From contig NZ_VFOZ01000001.1 in NCBI RefSeq assembly GCF_006716425.1, forward strand, positions 5,766,001-5,830,000: a DNA stretch of 64,000 nucleotides, given 5' to 3'. The notes beneath the pieces were generated by a model. The model saw only the letters and a list, made by a program, of their open reading frames with translations, ran no database searches and was not told the DNA's origin. A program made the translations under genes and the position numbers. Of this stretch, positions 16,138 to 25,359 are shown one piece after another (positions within the stretch are counted from its first letter, which is position 1; the number at the start of each line of letters is the position of its first letter). The stretch is from Actinoallomurus bryophytorum (GTDB taxonomy: Bacteria; Actinomycetota; Actinomycetes; Streptosporangiales; Streptosporangiaceae).

Positions 16138-16608
16138 TCAGTGCCGCTGTACCTCGAACATCCAGTGCTGTTCCTCCAGATCGCGCGTTGCGGCGATCAG
16201 CAGATCCTGGCTGACCAGGTCGGCGTCGTCGGTCGCGTCGATGTGGGCGCGGAAGCGCCGGATGATCTCGGCGAGCAGGTCGGTCATCGCGGCGACGACC
16301 TTGTCGTCCTGCAGGTAGCCGGCCTCCAGCGGGCCGAGCCTGCTGGAGTCGGCCACCGTGTGGACCCTGCCGTCCGGGTTGACGCCGATCGCGACCGCGC
16401 GCTCGGCCACCAGGTCGGCGTGGTTCCTGGCGATCTCGACGACCTTGTCGAGCTCGAGGTGAACGGAGCGGAAGTTACGGCCGGTCAGGTTCCAGTGCGC
16501 CTGCTTGGCCACCAGGCCCAGGTCGATCAGGTCCACCAGGGCGTCCTGCAGCGCGTCGCCGGTCACCTTGCGGGCGTCGTCGGAGAGCGGGCTCTTCACC
16601 TTGTTCAT
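16138..16608 (-). CDS. dps: Dps-family DNA-binding ferritin
   Basis: A 156-residue four-helix ferritin-like protein that forms a 12-mer, oxidises Fe(II) with peroxide and stores the iron. Inter-subunit ferroxidase residues are seen in KQAHWNLTGRNFRSVHLELDK (His, and downstream Asp/Glu) and HADLVAERAVAIG. The basic N-terminus (MNKVK) may help DNA binding. It lies 24 bp downstream of catalase, in the same operon and under the same divergent Fur-type operators, so it acts together with catalase in peroxide defence. Confidence 0.92.
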   Translation of the reverse strand: MNKVKSPLSDDARKVTGDALQDALVDLIDLGLVAKQAHWNLTGRNFRSVHLELDKVVEIARNHADLVAERAVAIGVNPDGRVHTVADSSRLGPLEAGYLQDDKVVAAMTDLLAEIIRRFRAHIDATDDADLVSQDLLIAATRDLEEQHWMFEVQRH

Positions 16609-16632
16609 CGCTGGTCCTTTCTCGCGTCTCGG

Positions 16633-18270
16633 TCAGCTGACGGTGTTCTCGTTGGGCACGCAGTGGGTCATGACCAGGCCGGTCACGTCGCGTGGGCCGT
16701 TCTTGCCGAGGTCGGCGGCCCGGTCGAGCTCGTCCTGGGTGAGCGTCTGGCCGGGCAGGGGCGGCAGGTCGCGGACGTCGTCCGCGGTGATGCCGAGTCC
16801 TTCGCCGACGCGGCGGCCGTACTCGTCCTCGGCCATGAACAGGTGCCAGACCATGCGTTCGCGGATGGCGCGATCACACTGACCCAGGGCGCCGACGAGG
16901 TTCTTGACGAGATCGTCCTGTTCCCACGGCTCGGACAGGAGGAAGCGCTCACCGGCCTGCCTGTAATCGTTGGTGCGTTCGATGCGGGCGCGGGTGAGCC
17001 GGCCCACGATCTCGGGACCCTGTTCGTCCGGGGCCGGGTGGTCGGCCTCGCGCAGGCCGCCAGTGATGGAGGGCTCGTAGTTGACGTGCGGGTTCGTGCC
17101 CGCCTCGTCGACGTGGTATGTCATCGCACCGTCGCGCTGGTTCGTGCGTACCTCGGCGTTCTTCGCCTGGTTGACCGGAATCTGCAGGTAGTTCGGGCCG
17201 ACACGGTGTCGCTGGGTGTCGCTGTAGCTGAAGGTGCGCCCGACGAGCATCTTGTCGTCGCTGAAGTCCAGGCCGTCGACGAGGACCCCGGTGCCGAACG
17301 CGAGCTGCTCGCTCTCGGCGAAGAAGTTGCGCGGCGTACGGTCGAGGACGAGGCGGCCGACGGGCAGCAGCGGAAAGTCGTTCTCCGGCCAGACCTTGGT
17401 GTCATCCAGCGGATCGAAGTCCAGCTCGGGATGGTCGTGGTCGTCCATCAGCTGCACGCGCAGCTCCCACTCGGGGTGGTCGCCGCGCTCGATGGCGTCG
17501 TAGAGGTCCTTGGTGTGGTGGCCGAGGTCTTCTGCCTGGAGCTCCGCGGCCTGCTCGGCGGTCAGCGACCTGACCCCGAGCTTGGGGGACCAGTGGTACT
17601 TGACCAGCCTGGTCTCGCCGGCGGCGTTGACCCACTTGTAGGTGTTGACCCCGAAGCCCTGCTGGTGACGGTAGTCGGCGGGGATCCCGCGCGGGCTGAA
17701 GAGCAGGGTGATCATCAGCATCGACTCCGGCGTCTGGCTGATGAAGTCGAAGACCCGGTTGGCCGGCTGCCGTTCGAAGGTCACCGGGTCGGGCTTCTGA
17801 GAGTGGATGAGGTCGGGGAACTTGATCGCGTCACGGATGAAGAAGACGCCGAGGTTGTTGCCGACCAGATCCCAGTTGCCGTCCTCGGTGTAGAACTTGA
17901 CCGCGAAGCCGCGGGGGTCACGGGCCAGCTCGGAGGAGTCACGTCCGCCGGCGACGGTCGAGAAGCGCAGCGCGACGTCGGTGCGCTTGCCCTTCGTCTG
18001 GAACAGCTTGGCGCGCGTGTAGCGCGCGGCCGGCGTGCCACCCACCGTGCCGTACGCCTCGAAGTAACCGAACGCCGCCGCACCGCGAGCGTGCACGACC
18101 CGTTCCGGGACGCGCTCCCGGTCGAAGTGGGAGATCTTCTCGAGGAACTGGTAGTTCTCCAGTGTCGCCGGCCCACGCGAACCGACCGTGCGCTGGTTCT
18201 GGTTGTCGTGGACGGGATGTCCCTGGCGGTTCGTCAGTACGGGGCGGTCCTCGCCGTTCTTCTCGGTCAT
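16633..18270 (-). CDS. katA: Catalase (monofunctional, heme)
   Basis: A 545-residue typical catalase decomposing hydrogen peroxide. The distal His is in [19 protein letters not shown] (near residue 61). The distal Asn region is [19 protein letters not shown], and the proximal heme-ligand Tyr lies in [19 protein letters not shown]. Length fits the small-subunit class plus a short tail. Start ATG has AAGGAG 7 nt upstream. It is divergent from a Fur-family gene with two operator palindromes between them, the usual CatR/FurA-katA arrangement of actinomycetes. Confidence 0.95.
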   Translation of the reverse strand: MTEKNGEDRPVLTNRQGHPVHDNQNQRTVGSRGPATLENYQFLEKISHFDRERVPERVVHARGAAAFGYFEAYGTVGGTPAARYTRAKLFQTKGKRTDVALRFSTVAGGRDSSELARDPRGFAVKFYTEDGNWDLVGNNLGVFFIRDAIKFPDLIHSQKPDPVTFERQPANRVFDFISQTPESMLMITLLFSPRGIPADYRHQQGFGVNTYKWVNAAGETRLVKYHWSPKLGVRSLTAEQAAELQAEDLGHHTKDLYDAIERGDHPEWELRVQLMDDHDHPELDFDPLDDTKVWPENDFPLLPVGRLVLDRTPRNFFAESEQLAFGTGVLVDGLDFSDDKMLVGRTFSYSDTQRHRVGPNYLQIPVNQAKNAEVRTNQRDGAMTYHVDEAGTNPHVNYEPSITGGLREADHPAPDEQGPEIVGRLTRARIERTNDYRQAGERFLLSEPWEQDDLVKNLVGALGQCDRAIRERMVWHLFMAEDEYGRRVGEGLGITADDVRDLPPLPGQTLTQDELDRAADLGKNGPRDVTGLVMTHCVPNENTVS

Positions 18271-18394
18271 GGCCGGCTCCTTGGTGTGAGCGCTCGTGTG
18301 CTGCCGCCGTGTGACGCCCCGTGATGGCGGGCCCGCTCATCTCGCCCCACCGCAGGTCACCCGGCGGATCCCGACGTCTTCGACGCTAGGCGCT

Positions 18395-18415
18395 AGATTG
18401 GACTGAGTCAAATCT
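18395..18415. promoter_or_regulatory. Fur/PerR-type operator 1
   Basis: A 10-1-10 inverted repeat (agattggact-g-agtcaaatct) with 9 of 10 arm bases matching. It lies between katA and the fur-like gene and resembles actinomycete FurA/CatR boxes. Confidence 0.75.
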
Positions 18416-18444
18416 AGCCCGGAGCGTACCCTGTCGTCGCAGGT

Positions 18445-18465
18445 AGAATTGACCAAGTCAACTCT
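18445..18465. promoter_or_regulatory. Fur/PerR-type operator 2
   Basis: A second 10-1-10 repeat (agaattgacc-a-agtcaactct), 8 of 10 arm bases matching, exactly 50 bp from the first and 24 bp before the regulator's start, suggesting autoregulation. Confidence 0.7.
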
Positions 18466-18488
18466 CAAGCCTCCGATGGGACCTCGGT

Positions 18489-18920
18489 GTGGAAGATCTC
18501 GCTGCTCTCCTGAGGCGCAAGGGCCTGCGCAACACGGCCCAGCGGCGGGCGGTCCTGGCCGCCCTGCGGGAGAATCCGCACGCCACCGCGCCCGACCTGG
18601 AGGACAGGATCGGCGTGGGGAAGGCGTCCTCCTCGGCCGCGGGCCTGTCGCGTCAGGGCCTCTACAACGTCCTGGAGGACCTGACCCGGGCCGACCTGGT
18701 CCGCTGCATCGAACCCGCGGGCTCCCCGGCGCGCTACGAACTCCGGGTGGGAGACAACCACCACCACGTGGTCTGCCGCGAGTGCGGACGGGTCGAGGAC
18801 ATCGACTGCGCCATCGGTACCGCGCCGTGCCTGGACCCGGTGGAGGACAAGGGGTTCACGATCGAGGAGGCGGAGATCACCTGGTGGGGGATCTGCGACC
18901 GCTGCAAGACCGCGACCTGA
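18489..18920 (+). CDS. Fur-family peroxide/iron regulator (FurA/CatR/PerR-like)
   Basis: A 143-residue metal-dependent repressor. The winged helix at residues 1-80 contains RNTAQRRAVLAALRENPH and SRQGLYNVLEDLTRADLV. The regulatory metal site is DNHHHVVCRECGRVED, and the second structural-zinc CxxC pair is GICDRCK. Adjacency to katA and dps and the two operators argues for a peroxide-sensing PerR/CatR role in which histidine oxidation releases DNA. The sequence alone does not separate PerR from FurA. Start is GTG at 18489. Confidence 0.88.
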   Translation: MEDLAALLRRKGLRNTAQRRAVLAALRENPHATAPDLEDRIGVGKASSSAAGLSRQGLYNVLEDLTRADLVRCIEPAGSPARYELRVGDNHHHVVCRECGRVEDIDCAIGTAPCLDPVEDKGFTIEEAEITWWGICDRCKTAT

Positions 18921-19203
18921 CCGGCGCCCGGCCCACCTGGTGATCGGATGCCGCCGACGCGGGCGCGACGGCGCGACGGCGACGGCGGTCACGGCCCGCC
19001 CGTCGGGGCCTGCGCCCTTCAGCTCGGCTGGTCGCCGCCTTGCGGCCACTTCGGCGCCTGCCGCTGCTCGAAGCTGTCGTTCGCCGTCCGGTGGACGGGC
19101 GCCGCCGGGCACTCGTGGCGGCGGGAGCGTCCGGGCTACCCCGGGTGGCAGGTGCCTACGGGTGGCGGGACCGTCCGGTTAAACCGGGCGGCGGAGCGTG
19201 CGG

Positions 19204-20565
19204 CTACTCCGGGCGGCGGGCGCCGAACATGATTTCGTCCCAGGACGGGACCGATGCGCGCTTGCCACGGGACTTCTTGCGGGCGGCGGGGCGCTTTTCC
19301 TGGGCCGGTGGTGTGGCCTTCGCGCCGGCGGCGGCAGCGGCCGGCTGTTCGACGACGGTCTCGGCCGCCGGGCGCTCCACGGGCTTCTGCTGGGCCGGCT
19401 TCGGCGGCGCCGGCTTGTGCGCGGCGGGCTTTTGCGGCGCGGGCTTCGGCTCGGCCTGCTTCGGCTGGGCGGGCTTGCGGCCTGCGGGTTCGCGCTTGGC
19501 GGCCGGGCGCGACGGCTCGGCCCGCGTCGGGCGTGGGGCCGGGGCGGGGCGTTCCGCCGGGGCCGGCTTCGGGGCGGCCGGCTGTTCGACCTGCGCCTCA
19601 CGGGCCGGTGCGGCCTCGCGGGACGGCTCGGGCTCTCGCGCGCTCTCGCGCGACAGGGCGGACTCGCGCGACGACGCGGCCTCACGGGACGCGGTCTCGC
19701 GGGACGCGGCGGCCTCGCGGGACGCCGCCGCCTCACGCGACGGCTCCGCCTCGTACTGTGCGGCCTGTGCCGCCGTCTCCCGTGGACGCGCGCTCTCGCG
19801 GGACGGCGCGGGCTCGCTCGGGGCCGGCCTGAGCATCTCCTGACGCGGGACCTCGCGGACGAACGCGGTCTCCTCGGCGGCCGGCGGCTCCTCGCGAGGC
19901 GCGGGCGGCTCTTCGCGCACGGGCTCGGTGACGACCTTCATCGCGCGCCGGGGCAGGAACGGGGTGACCGTGTCGTCGACCGGCTCGTCCAGGTCGAGCG
20001 AGGACAGCCGCGCGGCCTCCTCGTTCACGGCGGAGATGTGGCGGCGGCGCGGGTCGTAGGCCCACTCCGCGGCGTACGGGCGGCCGTCGTAGTTGAACGA
20101 CAGGCGGACGCGCCAGGTCGAGTCCTCACACTTGCGGGAGTCCCATTCGGCCTCCTCGAGGTCGACGCCGCGGCGGCCGAGCCGCTCCTCGACGATCTCA
20201 CCGAGCGCGGGGGCGGGCGCGGACTCGCCCTGACGGCGTATCGTCACGCGCTGTGCCTGCTGTGCCATGTACTCGCGCTCTTGGAGGACCGGTCCCTCGA
20301 ACCAGCGGACCCGTTCTACCGGGATGCCGGCCGTGTCGGCGATCTCCTCCGCGGTCTCTCCAGCGCGGATGCGAGCCTGGATCTCCTTGGGACGCAAGGG
20401 ACTCTCCACTTCGATCTCGTACTGGCCGAGGCGGGAGAAGTGCCCACGGACCGCGGCGCGAAGCCGATCGTCGACGGGCAGCGTGAACCGGGTGCCTCGG
20501 CCCGCGGTGGCCAGGACGAGGTACGAACCGTCCTCGCTGACCGCGACGAGGCGCAGCTCCTGCAT
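19204..20565 (-). CDS. sepH: Septation protein SepH (DUF3071)
   Basis: A 453-residue cell-division protein that in Streptomyces binds and stimulates FtsZ assembly. The N-terminal DUF3071 (1-185) contains the helix-turn-helix-like RAGETAEEIADTAGIPVERVRWFEGPVLQERE. Next comes a linker with repeated Ala-Ser-Arg-Glu units (about residues 270-330) and a Pro/Ala/Lys-rich stretch. The conserved C-terminal motif VPSWDEIMFG follows a basic KKSRGKR patch. ATG at 20565 is chosen because homologues start MQELRLVAVSEDG. The repeat-rich linker is expected to vary in length between strains. Confidence 0.93.
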   Translation of the reverse strand: MQELRLVAVSEDGSYLVLATAGRGTRFTLPVDDRLRAAVRGHFSRLGQYEIEVESPLRPKEIQARIRAGETAEEIADTAGIPVERVRWFEGPVLQEREYMAQQAQRVTIRRQGESAPAPALGEIVEERLGRRGVDLEEAEWDSRKCEDSTWRVRLSFNYDGRPYAAEWAYDPRRRHISAVNEEAARLSSLDLDEPVDDTVTPFLPRRAMKVVTEPVREEPPAPREEPPAAEETAFVREVPRQEMLRPAPSEPAPSRESARPRETAAQAAQYEAEPSREAAASREAAASRETASREAASSRESALSRESAREPEPSREAAPAREAQVEQPAAPKPAPAERPAPAPRPTRAEPSRPAAKREPAGRKPAQPKQAEPKPAPQKPAAHKPAPPKPAQQKPVERPAAETVVEQPAAAAAGAKATPPAQEKRPAARKKSRGKRASVPSWDEIMFGARRPE

Positions 20566-20837
20566 GCGTGTCCTTTCGTGCCCTGTCCATCGTGGCTCGG
20601 GGCGCATGCGTGCCCTTCCCCCGGTTCCATGAGTCTCTCGTCAGGACGCACCTGCCCGCCAGCACCGTACCCGGCATGTCCGAACATCGCCGTCCTCGTG
20701 ACGTGATCCTCACCAGTTCCCGCAGCGTCGTCCCAGCTTGCCTGTTCACCGGGGTGCGGGGTGGAGGGCTTAACGATTCTTGTGCATCCTTTTCCTGGCG
20801 ATGTCCTTCGATGCCTTTGCGGCGGTGCCCTGAGCGC

Positions 20838-22148
20838 TCACTTCCCGAAGATACGAGTCGTATATGCGTTGGCAAAGCGTCTGGAGGGGTCGATCCGGTC
20901 ACGCAGCGCCAGGAAGTCCCCGAAACGGGGGTACACACCCTCCAGATAGGACGCGTCGCGGGTGTGGAGCTTGCCCCAGTGCGGGCGCCCGCCGAGTGAC
21001 GTCAGCACCTCCTCGATCGCCTGGAAGTACTCCTCGTGCGCGGAGGAGTGGAAGACGTGGATCGCGATGAACGCGCTCTGCCGGCCGTACGCCATCGATA
21101 GCCACGCGTCCTCGGCCGGCAGCAGGCGTACCTCGATCGGGAAGCCGATGCGCAAGTCGCTCCGCTCGATGACCGACCGTACCTCGCGCAGCGCGCCCGC
21201 CAGCTCCTCGCGCGGAATCGCGTACTCCTGCTCCTTGAAGCGGACGCGCCGCGGGCTGGTGAAGACCCGGTCGGAACGGTCGCTGTACGTACGCGCGCCC
21301 AGGGCGCGCGCCGAGACGCCGTTGATCGGTTTGATCGTGACCGGCAGCAGCGAGCCGATCCGGTTCGTGAGCCCGAACACGGAGTTGGACAGGAACTCAT
21401 CGTCCAGCCAGTGCCGGAACGCCGGCAGCGGCTCGGCCGGGCCGGGCACCCGGTTGTTGCGCTTGGTCAGGCAGCCATCGGTGTGCGGCCACCAGTAGAA
21501 CTCGAAATGCTCGTTGCCGTCCGCCAGCTCGTCGAGGTGGGTCAGCACCTCCTCCCACCGCATCGGCTCCTCCCGCGCCTGGAGCACGAACGCGGGCACG
21601 GTGTGCCAGGTGACCGCGGTGACGACGCCGAGCGCCCCGAGGCCGGCGCGCGCGGCGTCGAAGAGCTCCGGGCGGTCCGCGCGTGAGCAGGTCACCGTGC
21701 TTCCGTCGGCCAGCACCATCTCCAGCCCGGCGACCTGCGAGACGAGCCCGGCCGCCTCACGCCCGGTGCCATGGGTGGCGGTCTGGATGGCGCCGGCCAG
21801 GGTCTGTTCCTGGATGTCGCCCATGTTGGCCAGCGCGAGTCCCTCGCGCGCCAGGTGCTCGTTGAACGTCTTGAGCGTCATGCCGGCCTCGGCGGTGACC
21901 AGGCCACGTTCGGCGTCGACCGCGCGCAGGCCGGTCAGCCCCTCCGGGCGCAGCAGCACGTCCTCGGTGAGGGCGGCGCCGGTGAAGGAGTGACCGGTAC
22001 CCGCCATGCGGACGGTCAGGTCGTCGCCGGCGGCGGCCGTCACGGCGGCGGCGACCTCGTCGGCGGAACGCGGGGTGACGACACGGCGGGGGGTGGCGCT
22101 CTGGTTGCCGGCCCAGTTCCGCCACACCGGGGGGCTCGATTGAGGCAT
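20838..22148 (-). CDS. FAD-linked sugar-1,4-lactone oxidase (D-arabinono/L-gulono-lactone oxidase family)
   Basis: A 436-residue flavoenzyme. An N-terminal FAD-binding PCMH domain (residues 15-185) carries MAGTGHSFTG, whose His is the site of covalent FAD in this family, and GAIQTATHGTG. A C-terminal ALO domain ends GGRPHWGKLHT, the family's diagnostic HWGK motif. It oxidises aldono-lactones; mycobacterial relatives use L-gulono-lactone with cytochrome c. A much longer upstream open frame is not supported; ATG at 22148 is where homology begins. Confidence 0.92.
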   Translation of the reverse strand: MPQSSPPVWRNWAGNQSATPRRVVTPRSADEVAAAVTAAAGDDLTVRMAGTGHSFTGAALTEDVLLRPEGLTGLRAVDAERGLVTAEAGMTLKTFNEHLAREGLALANMGDIQEQTLAGAIQTATHGTGREAAGLVSQVAGLEMVLADGSTVTCSRADRPELFDAARAGLGALGVVTAVTWHTVPAFVLQAREEPMRWEEVLTHLDELADGNEHFEFYWWPHTDGCLTKRNNRVPGPAEPLPAFRHWLDDEFLSNSVFGLTNRIGSLLPVTIKPINGVSARALGARTYSDRSDRVFTSPRRVRFKEQEYAIPREELAGALREVRSVIERSDLRIGFPIEVRLLPAEDAWLSMAYGRQSAFIAIHVFHSSAHEEYFQAIEEVLTSLGGRPHWGKLHTRDASYLEGVYPRFGDFLALRDRIDPSRRFANAYTTRIFGK

Positions 22149-22332
22149 AAGGCGAAATCTACTCACGTTTGTCGAGGTCTCGGCAAGCCTCGGTGGCTCA
22201 TCGGCCCGGTACGGGACCGGGGACGGGGCTCCGCGGCCTACCCTCGATCTTTGTCGTTCCTGACCCGGTTTGTGGCCGGGACCGGCCCGATTATGGGTAA
22301 CCAACGTGCGGGCAGATTCGTTGGGATGGTTG

Positions 22333-23466
22333 ATGAAACGCTTGATACGCAGAGGGATTCCGACGGCCGTGACCATCGCGGTGGCGGTCACGGCGACCGC
22401 CGCGAGCGGCGCGGCGTACGTCATGACCTCCGGTTCCAAGGCCGATCCCCAGGCTCGCGTGAGCGCGTCGGCCACCCCGCCCGCCACCTCCGTGGTGCCC
22501 GCCTCGGAGCAGCCGTCCGCGCTCAAGCGCGTGATACCGCCGGACTTCCTCGTCATCTCGGGGCGGCCGGTGAGCCAGAGACAGCTCACCCGGGTGTCCC
22601 GTCTCGAGCACGTACGTGACGTCATCACCGTGGACGCGGGCGCGGTGCGCCTGGAGGGCGGCAAGGCGAACATGTTCGCCGTCGACCCGGTCCGGTTCCG
22701 CTCCTGGACCCCGCCCGGCACCGCCACCGACAACGCGCTCTGGTCCGCGCTCGGCAAGAGCCAGTTCGTCGTCTCCGACGACGTGCAGAAACAGCTCGGC
22801 CTCCGCTCCGGCATGCAGTACCCCATCCAGGGCAAGGCGCAGATGATGGCCACGATGGGCGGCTCCGGCCCGCTCGGCCTGCCCGGCATCAACGTCCTCG
22901 TCGGCCGCGACATCGGCCGCCGGATCGGCCTGGTCCCCGACATCGGGCTCCTCGTCAACGCGCCCGGCGCCGACCTCAACTCCCTTCAGTCCAAGCTGCG
23001 GAGCACGGTCGGGGCGCAGAGCCAGATCATCAACCTGCACGACAAGGAGTACGTGCCGCAGGCCAAGAAGGGCGCGCCCACCGGCAAGGCCGGCAGCTAC
23101 CTGGAGCTGTACCAGCAGTCGGCGACCACCTGCCCCGGCCTCTCGTGGACCGTGCTCGCCGCCATCGGGCAGATCGAGAGCGGCCACGGACGCAACGTCG
23201 GGCCGTCCAGCGCGGGCGCGATGGGCCCGATGCAGTTCATGCCGGCCACCTGGAGGTCGTACGGCGTGGACGGCGACCGCGACGGCAAGGCCGACATCAT
23301 GGATCCCTTCGACGCCGTACCCACCGCGGCCCGATATCTGTGCGTCAACGGCGCCGGGCACGGCGGAAGCTCGCTGTCCAACGCGATCTGGCACTACAAC
23401 CACTCACAGTCCTACGTCGACGGTGTCCTGTCGCTCGCCCACGCGTACGCGCGCCGTTTCTCGTGA
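22333..23466 (+). CDS. Secreted lytic transglycosylase (SLT domain)
   Basis: A 377-residue peptidoglycan hydrolase. A signal or anchor helix lies near residues 9-35 (GIPTAVTIAVAVTATAASGAAY). An unassigned region of about 200 residues follows. The C-terminal SLT domain (about 255-375) has the catalytic Glu in LAAIGQIESGHGRN, plus SSAGAMGPMQFMPATWRSYG and the AARYLC segment. It cleaves MurNAc-GlcNAc bonds with anhydro-ring formation. GGGATGG precedes ATG at 22333. The middle region resembles no domain I recognise. Confidence 0.88.
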   Translation: MKRLIRRGIPTAVTIAVAVTATAASGAAYVMTSGSKADPQARVSASATPPATSVVPASEQPSALKRVIPPDFLVISGRPVSQRQLTRVSRLEHVRDVITVDAGAVRLEGGKANMFAVDPVRFRSWTPPGTATDNALWSALGKSQFVVSDDVQKQLGLRSGMQYPIQGKAQMMATMGGSGPLGLPGINVLVGRDIGRRIGLVPDIGLLVNAPGADLNSLQSKLRSTVGAQSQIINLHDKEYVPQAKKGAPTGKAGSYLELYQQSATTCPGLSWTVLAAIGQIESGHGRNVGPSSAGAMGPMQFMPATWRSYGVDGDRDGKADIMDPFDAVPTAARYLCVNGAGHGGSSLSNAIWHYNHSQSYVDGVLSLAHAYARRFS

Positions 23467-23508
23467 GGCCTGGAGCGGGCATGCTCGACCGGCTGGTTTG
23501 ATGGAGAC

Positions 23509-24492
23509 ATGCGGTACGACGCGCTTCTCCTGTTGTCCTTCGGCGGCCCGGAAGGGCCGGACGACGTGATGCCCTTCCTGGAGAACGTCACGCGTGGTCG
23601 TGGCGTGCCCAGGGCGCGGCTGGAGAGCGTCGCCGAGCACTATCACCACTTCGGCGGCGCCAGCCCGATCAACCGGCAGAACCGCGAGCTCAAGGCGGCG
23701 ATCGAGGCCGACTTCGCGGCGGGCGGCCTGGACCTGCCCGTCTACTGGGGCAACCGCAACTGGGATCCGTTCCTCGCCGACACGCTCAGGCAGATGAAGG
23801 CCGACGGCGTACGCCGGGCGGCGGCGTTCGTCACCTCCGCCTACAGCGGTTACTCCTGCTGCCGGCAGTACCTCGAGGACATCGACCGGGCGCGCGCCGA
23901 GGTCGAGGGCGCGCCGGAGATCGACAAGCTGCGGATCTACTTCAACCACCCGGGCTTCGTCGAGCCGATGATCGAGAACACCCGCGCCGCGTACGACCGG
24001 CTGCCGGCGGACCTCCGCGCCGGCGCACGCCTGGTCTTCACCGCGCACAGCGTCCCTTTCGCCCAGCCCGGCCGCGAGCTGTACGTCGCCGAGCTGAACG
24101 ACGTGGCCGAGGTCGTCGCCGAGGGCCGGCCGTGGGAGCTGGTGTACCAGAGCCGCAGCGGCCCGCCGAGCGTCCCCTGGCTCGATCCCGACGTCGGCGA
24201 CCACCTGGAGAAGATCCACACCGACGGCGCGAAAGCGGCGGTGATCGTGCCGATCGGGTTCGTGTCAGACCACATGGAGGTCAAGTACGACCTCGATGTC
24301 GAGGCGGCGGAGCTGGCCGGGCGGCTGGGACTGCGGATCGAGCGGGCGGCCACCCCGGGCACCCACCCGAAGTTCGTGGCCATGGTCCGCGACCTGCTCC
24401 TCGAACGCGACGGGACCGAACGCCCGGCGCTCGGCGCCCTGGGGCCACGCCCCGACACGTGCGCCCGCACCTGCTGCCGCGGGCCGAAGTGA
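23509..24492 (+). CDS. cpfC: Coproporphyrin ferrochelatase
   Basis: A 327-residue heme-synthesis enzyme inserting Fe(II) into coproporphyrin III (actinobacterial route). It opens [20 protein letters not shown]. The active-site His is in [10 protein letters not shown], with a second metal-face residue in [16 protein letters not shown]. The C-terminal Cys cluster CARTCC, with the Cys pair in [10 protein letters not shown], is typical of the [2Fe-2S] actinobacterial form. ATG at 23509 follows a weak GGAGA. Inositol monophosphatase follows. Confidence 0.94.
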   Translation: MRYDALLLLSFGGPEGPDDVMPFLENVTRGRGVPRARLESVAEHYHHFGGASPINRQNRELKAAIEADFAAGGLDLPVYWGNRNWDPFLADTLRQMKADGVRRAAAFVTSAYSGYSCCRQYLEDIDRARAEVEGAPEIDKLRIYFNHPGFVEPMIENTRAAYDRLPADLRAGARLVFTAHSVPFAQPGRELYVAELNDVAEVVAEGRPWELVYQSRSGPPSVPWLDPDVGDHLEKIHTDGAKAAVIVPIGFVSDHMEVKYDLDVEAAELAGRLGLRIERAATPGTHPKFVAMVRDLLLERDGTERPALGALGPRPDTCARTCCRGPK

Positions 24493-24557
24493 CCTCACAC
24501 CTTCGTACGGGCGCGCAGGCCGGGCGCCCGGGCAAGCGACCGCCAACAGGGGGCGAC

Positions 24558-25358
24558 GTGCACGACCTGCTCGAACTCGCGATCAGCACGGCGGACGTCG
24601 CCGGCGTCATGCTCATCGACAAGCGCCCGGCCGACCTGCGCGTCGCCGCGACCAAGTCCAGCCCCACAGACGTGGTCACCGAGATGGACCAGGCGGCGGA
24701 GAAGCTCATCATCGAGCGGATCCGCGCCTCGCGGCCGGGCGACGCCTTCCTGGGCGAGGAGGGCGGCGAGGCCGCCGGGGTCAGCGGGGTGCGCTGGATC
24801 ATCGATCCGATCGACGGCACGGTCAACTACCTGTACGGCCTGCCGGACTGGGCGGTGAGCATCGCGGCCGAGGTCGACGGTGAGGTGGTCGCCGGAGTCG
24901 TGGCCGTGCCGACGCGCGGCGAGCTGTACACCGCCGCGCGGGGAGAGGGCGCCTACCTCGTGCACCGCGACGGCTCGACCGAAAAGCTCCGCTGCAACTC
25001 CGGGGTGCCGCTGGAGCGCGCCCTCATCGCCACCGGCTTCGGCTACTTCGCCCAGCGCCGCGCACGCCAGGCGGAGGTGCTGCTGGGCGTGCTTCCCCGG
25101 GTCCGCGACATCCGGCGGGCGGGGTCGGCCGCGGTCGACCTGTGCTCGGTGGCGTCGGGGCGCGTCGACGGCTACTTCGAGCGAGGACCACAGCTGTGGG
25201 ACATCGCCGCGGGCGGCCTGATCGTGCAGGAGGCCGGGGGGACCATCGGCGGCCTGCACGGCCGTCCCGCGAGCGTGGAACTGACGATCGCGGCAGGCCC
25301 GGGACTGTACGGCCCGCTGCACGACCTGCTCGCGCCCCTCGCCCCCGAACGCGACTAG
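24558..25358 (+). CDS. Inositol monophosphatase family protein
   Basis: A 266-residue Mg-dependent phosphatase. Metal-binding motifs are FLGEEGGE, WIIDPIDGTVNYLYGLP and, near the C-terminus, QLWDIAAGGLIVQEAGG. Substrates may be inositol-1-phosphate, histidinol phosphate or other sugar phosphates; the sequence does not decide. The GTG at 24558 is chosen as the start because homology begins at HDLLELA. An IS481 element is inserted exactly over its stop codon. The ACTAGG target duplication restores the TAG, so the protein is intact. Confidence 0.9.
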   Translation: MHDLLELAISTADVAGVMLIDKRPADLRVAATKSSPTDVVTEMDQAAEKLIIERIRASRPGDAFLGEEGGEAAGVSGVRWIIDPIDGTVNYLYGLPDWAVSIAAEVDGEVVAGVVAVPTRGELYTAARGEGAYLVHRDGSTEKLRCNSGVPLERALIATGFGYFAQRRARQAEVLLGVLPRVRDIRRAGSAAVDLCSVASGRVDGYFERGPQLWDIAAGGLIVQEAGGTIGGLHGRPASVELTIAAGPGLYGPLHDLLAPLAPERD

Positions 25359-25359
25359 G
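25354..25359. repeat. Target-site duplication of IS481, left copy (ACTAGG)
   Basis: A 6-bp direct repeat, identical to 26424-26429, that flanks the element. It contains the TAG stop of the inositol monophosphatase gene and, on the minus strand, the TAG stop of the transposase. Confidence 0.85.

Noticed and set aside
22149-22332. Possible c-di-AMP (ydaO-type) riboswitch before the lytic transglycosylase
   Set aside because: Such riboswitches precede this kind of gene in actinomycetes, but the leader lacks recognisable paired consensus blocks.
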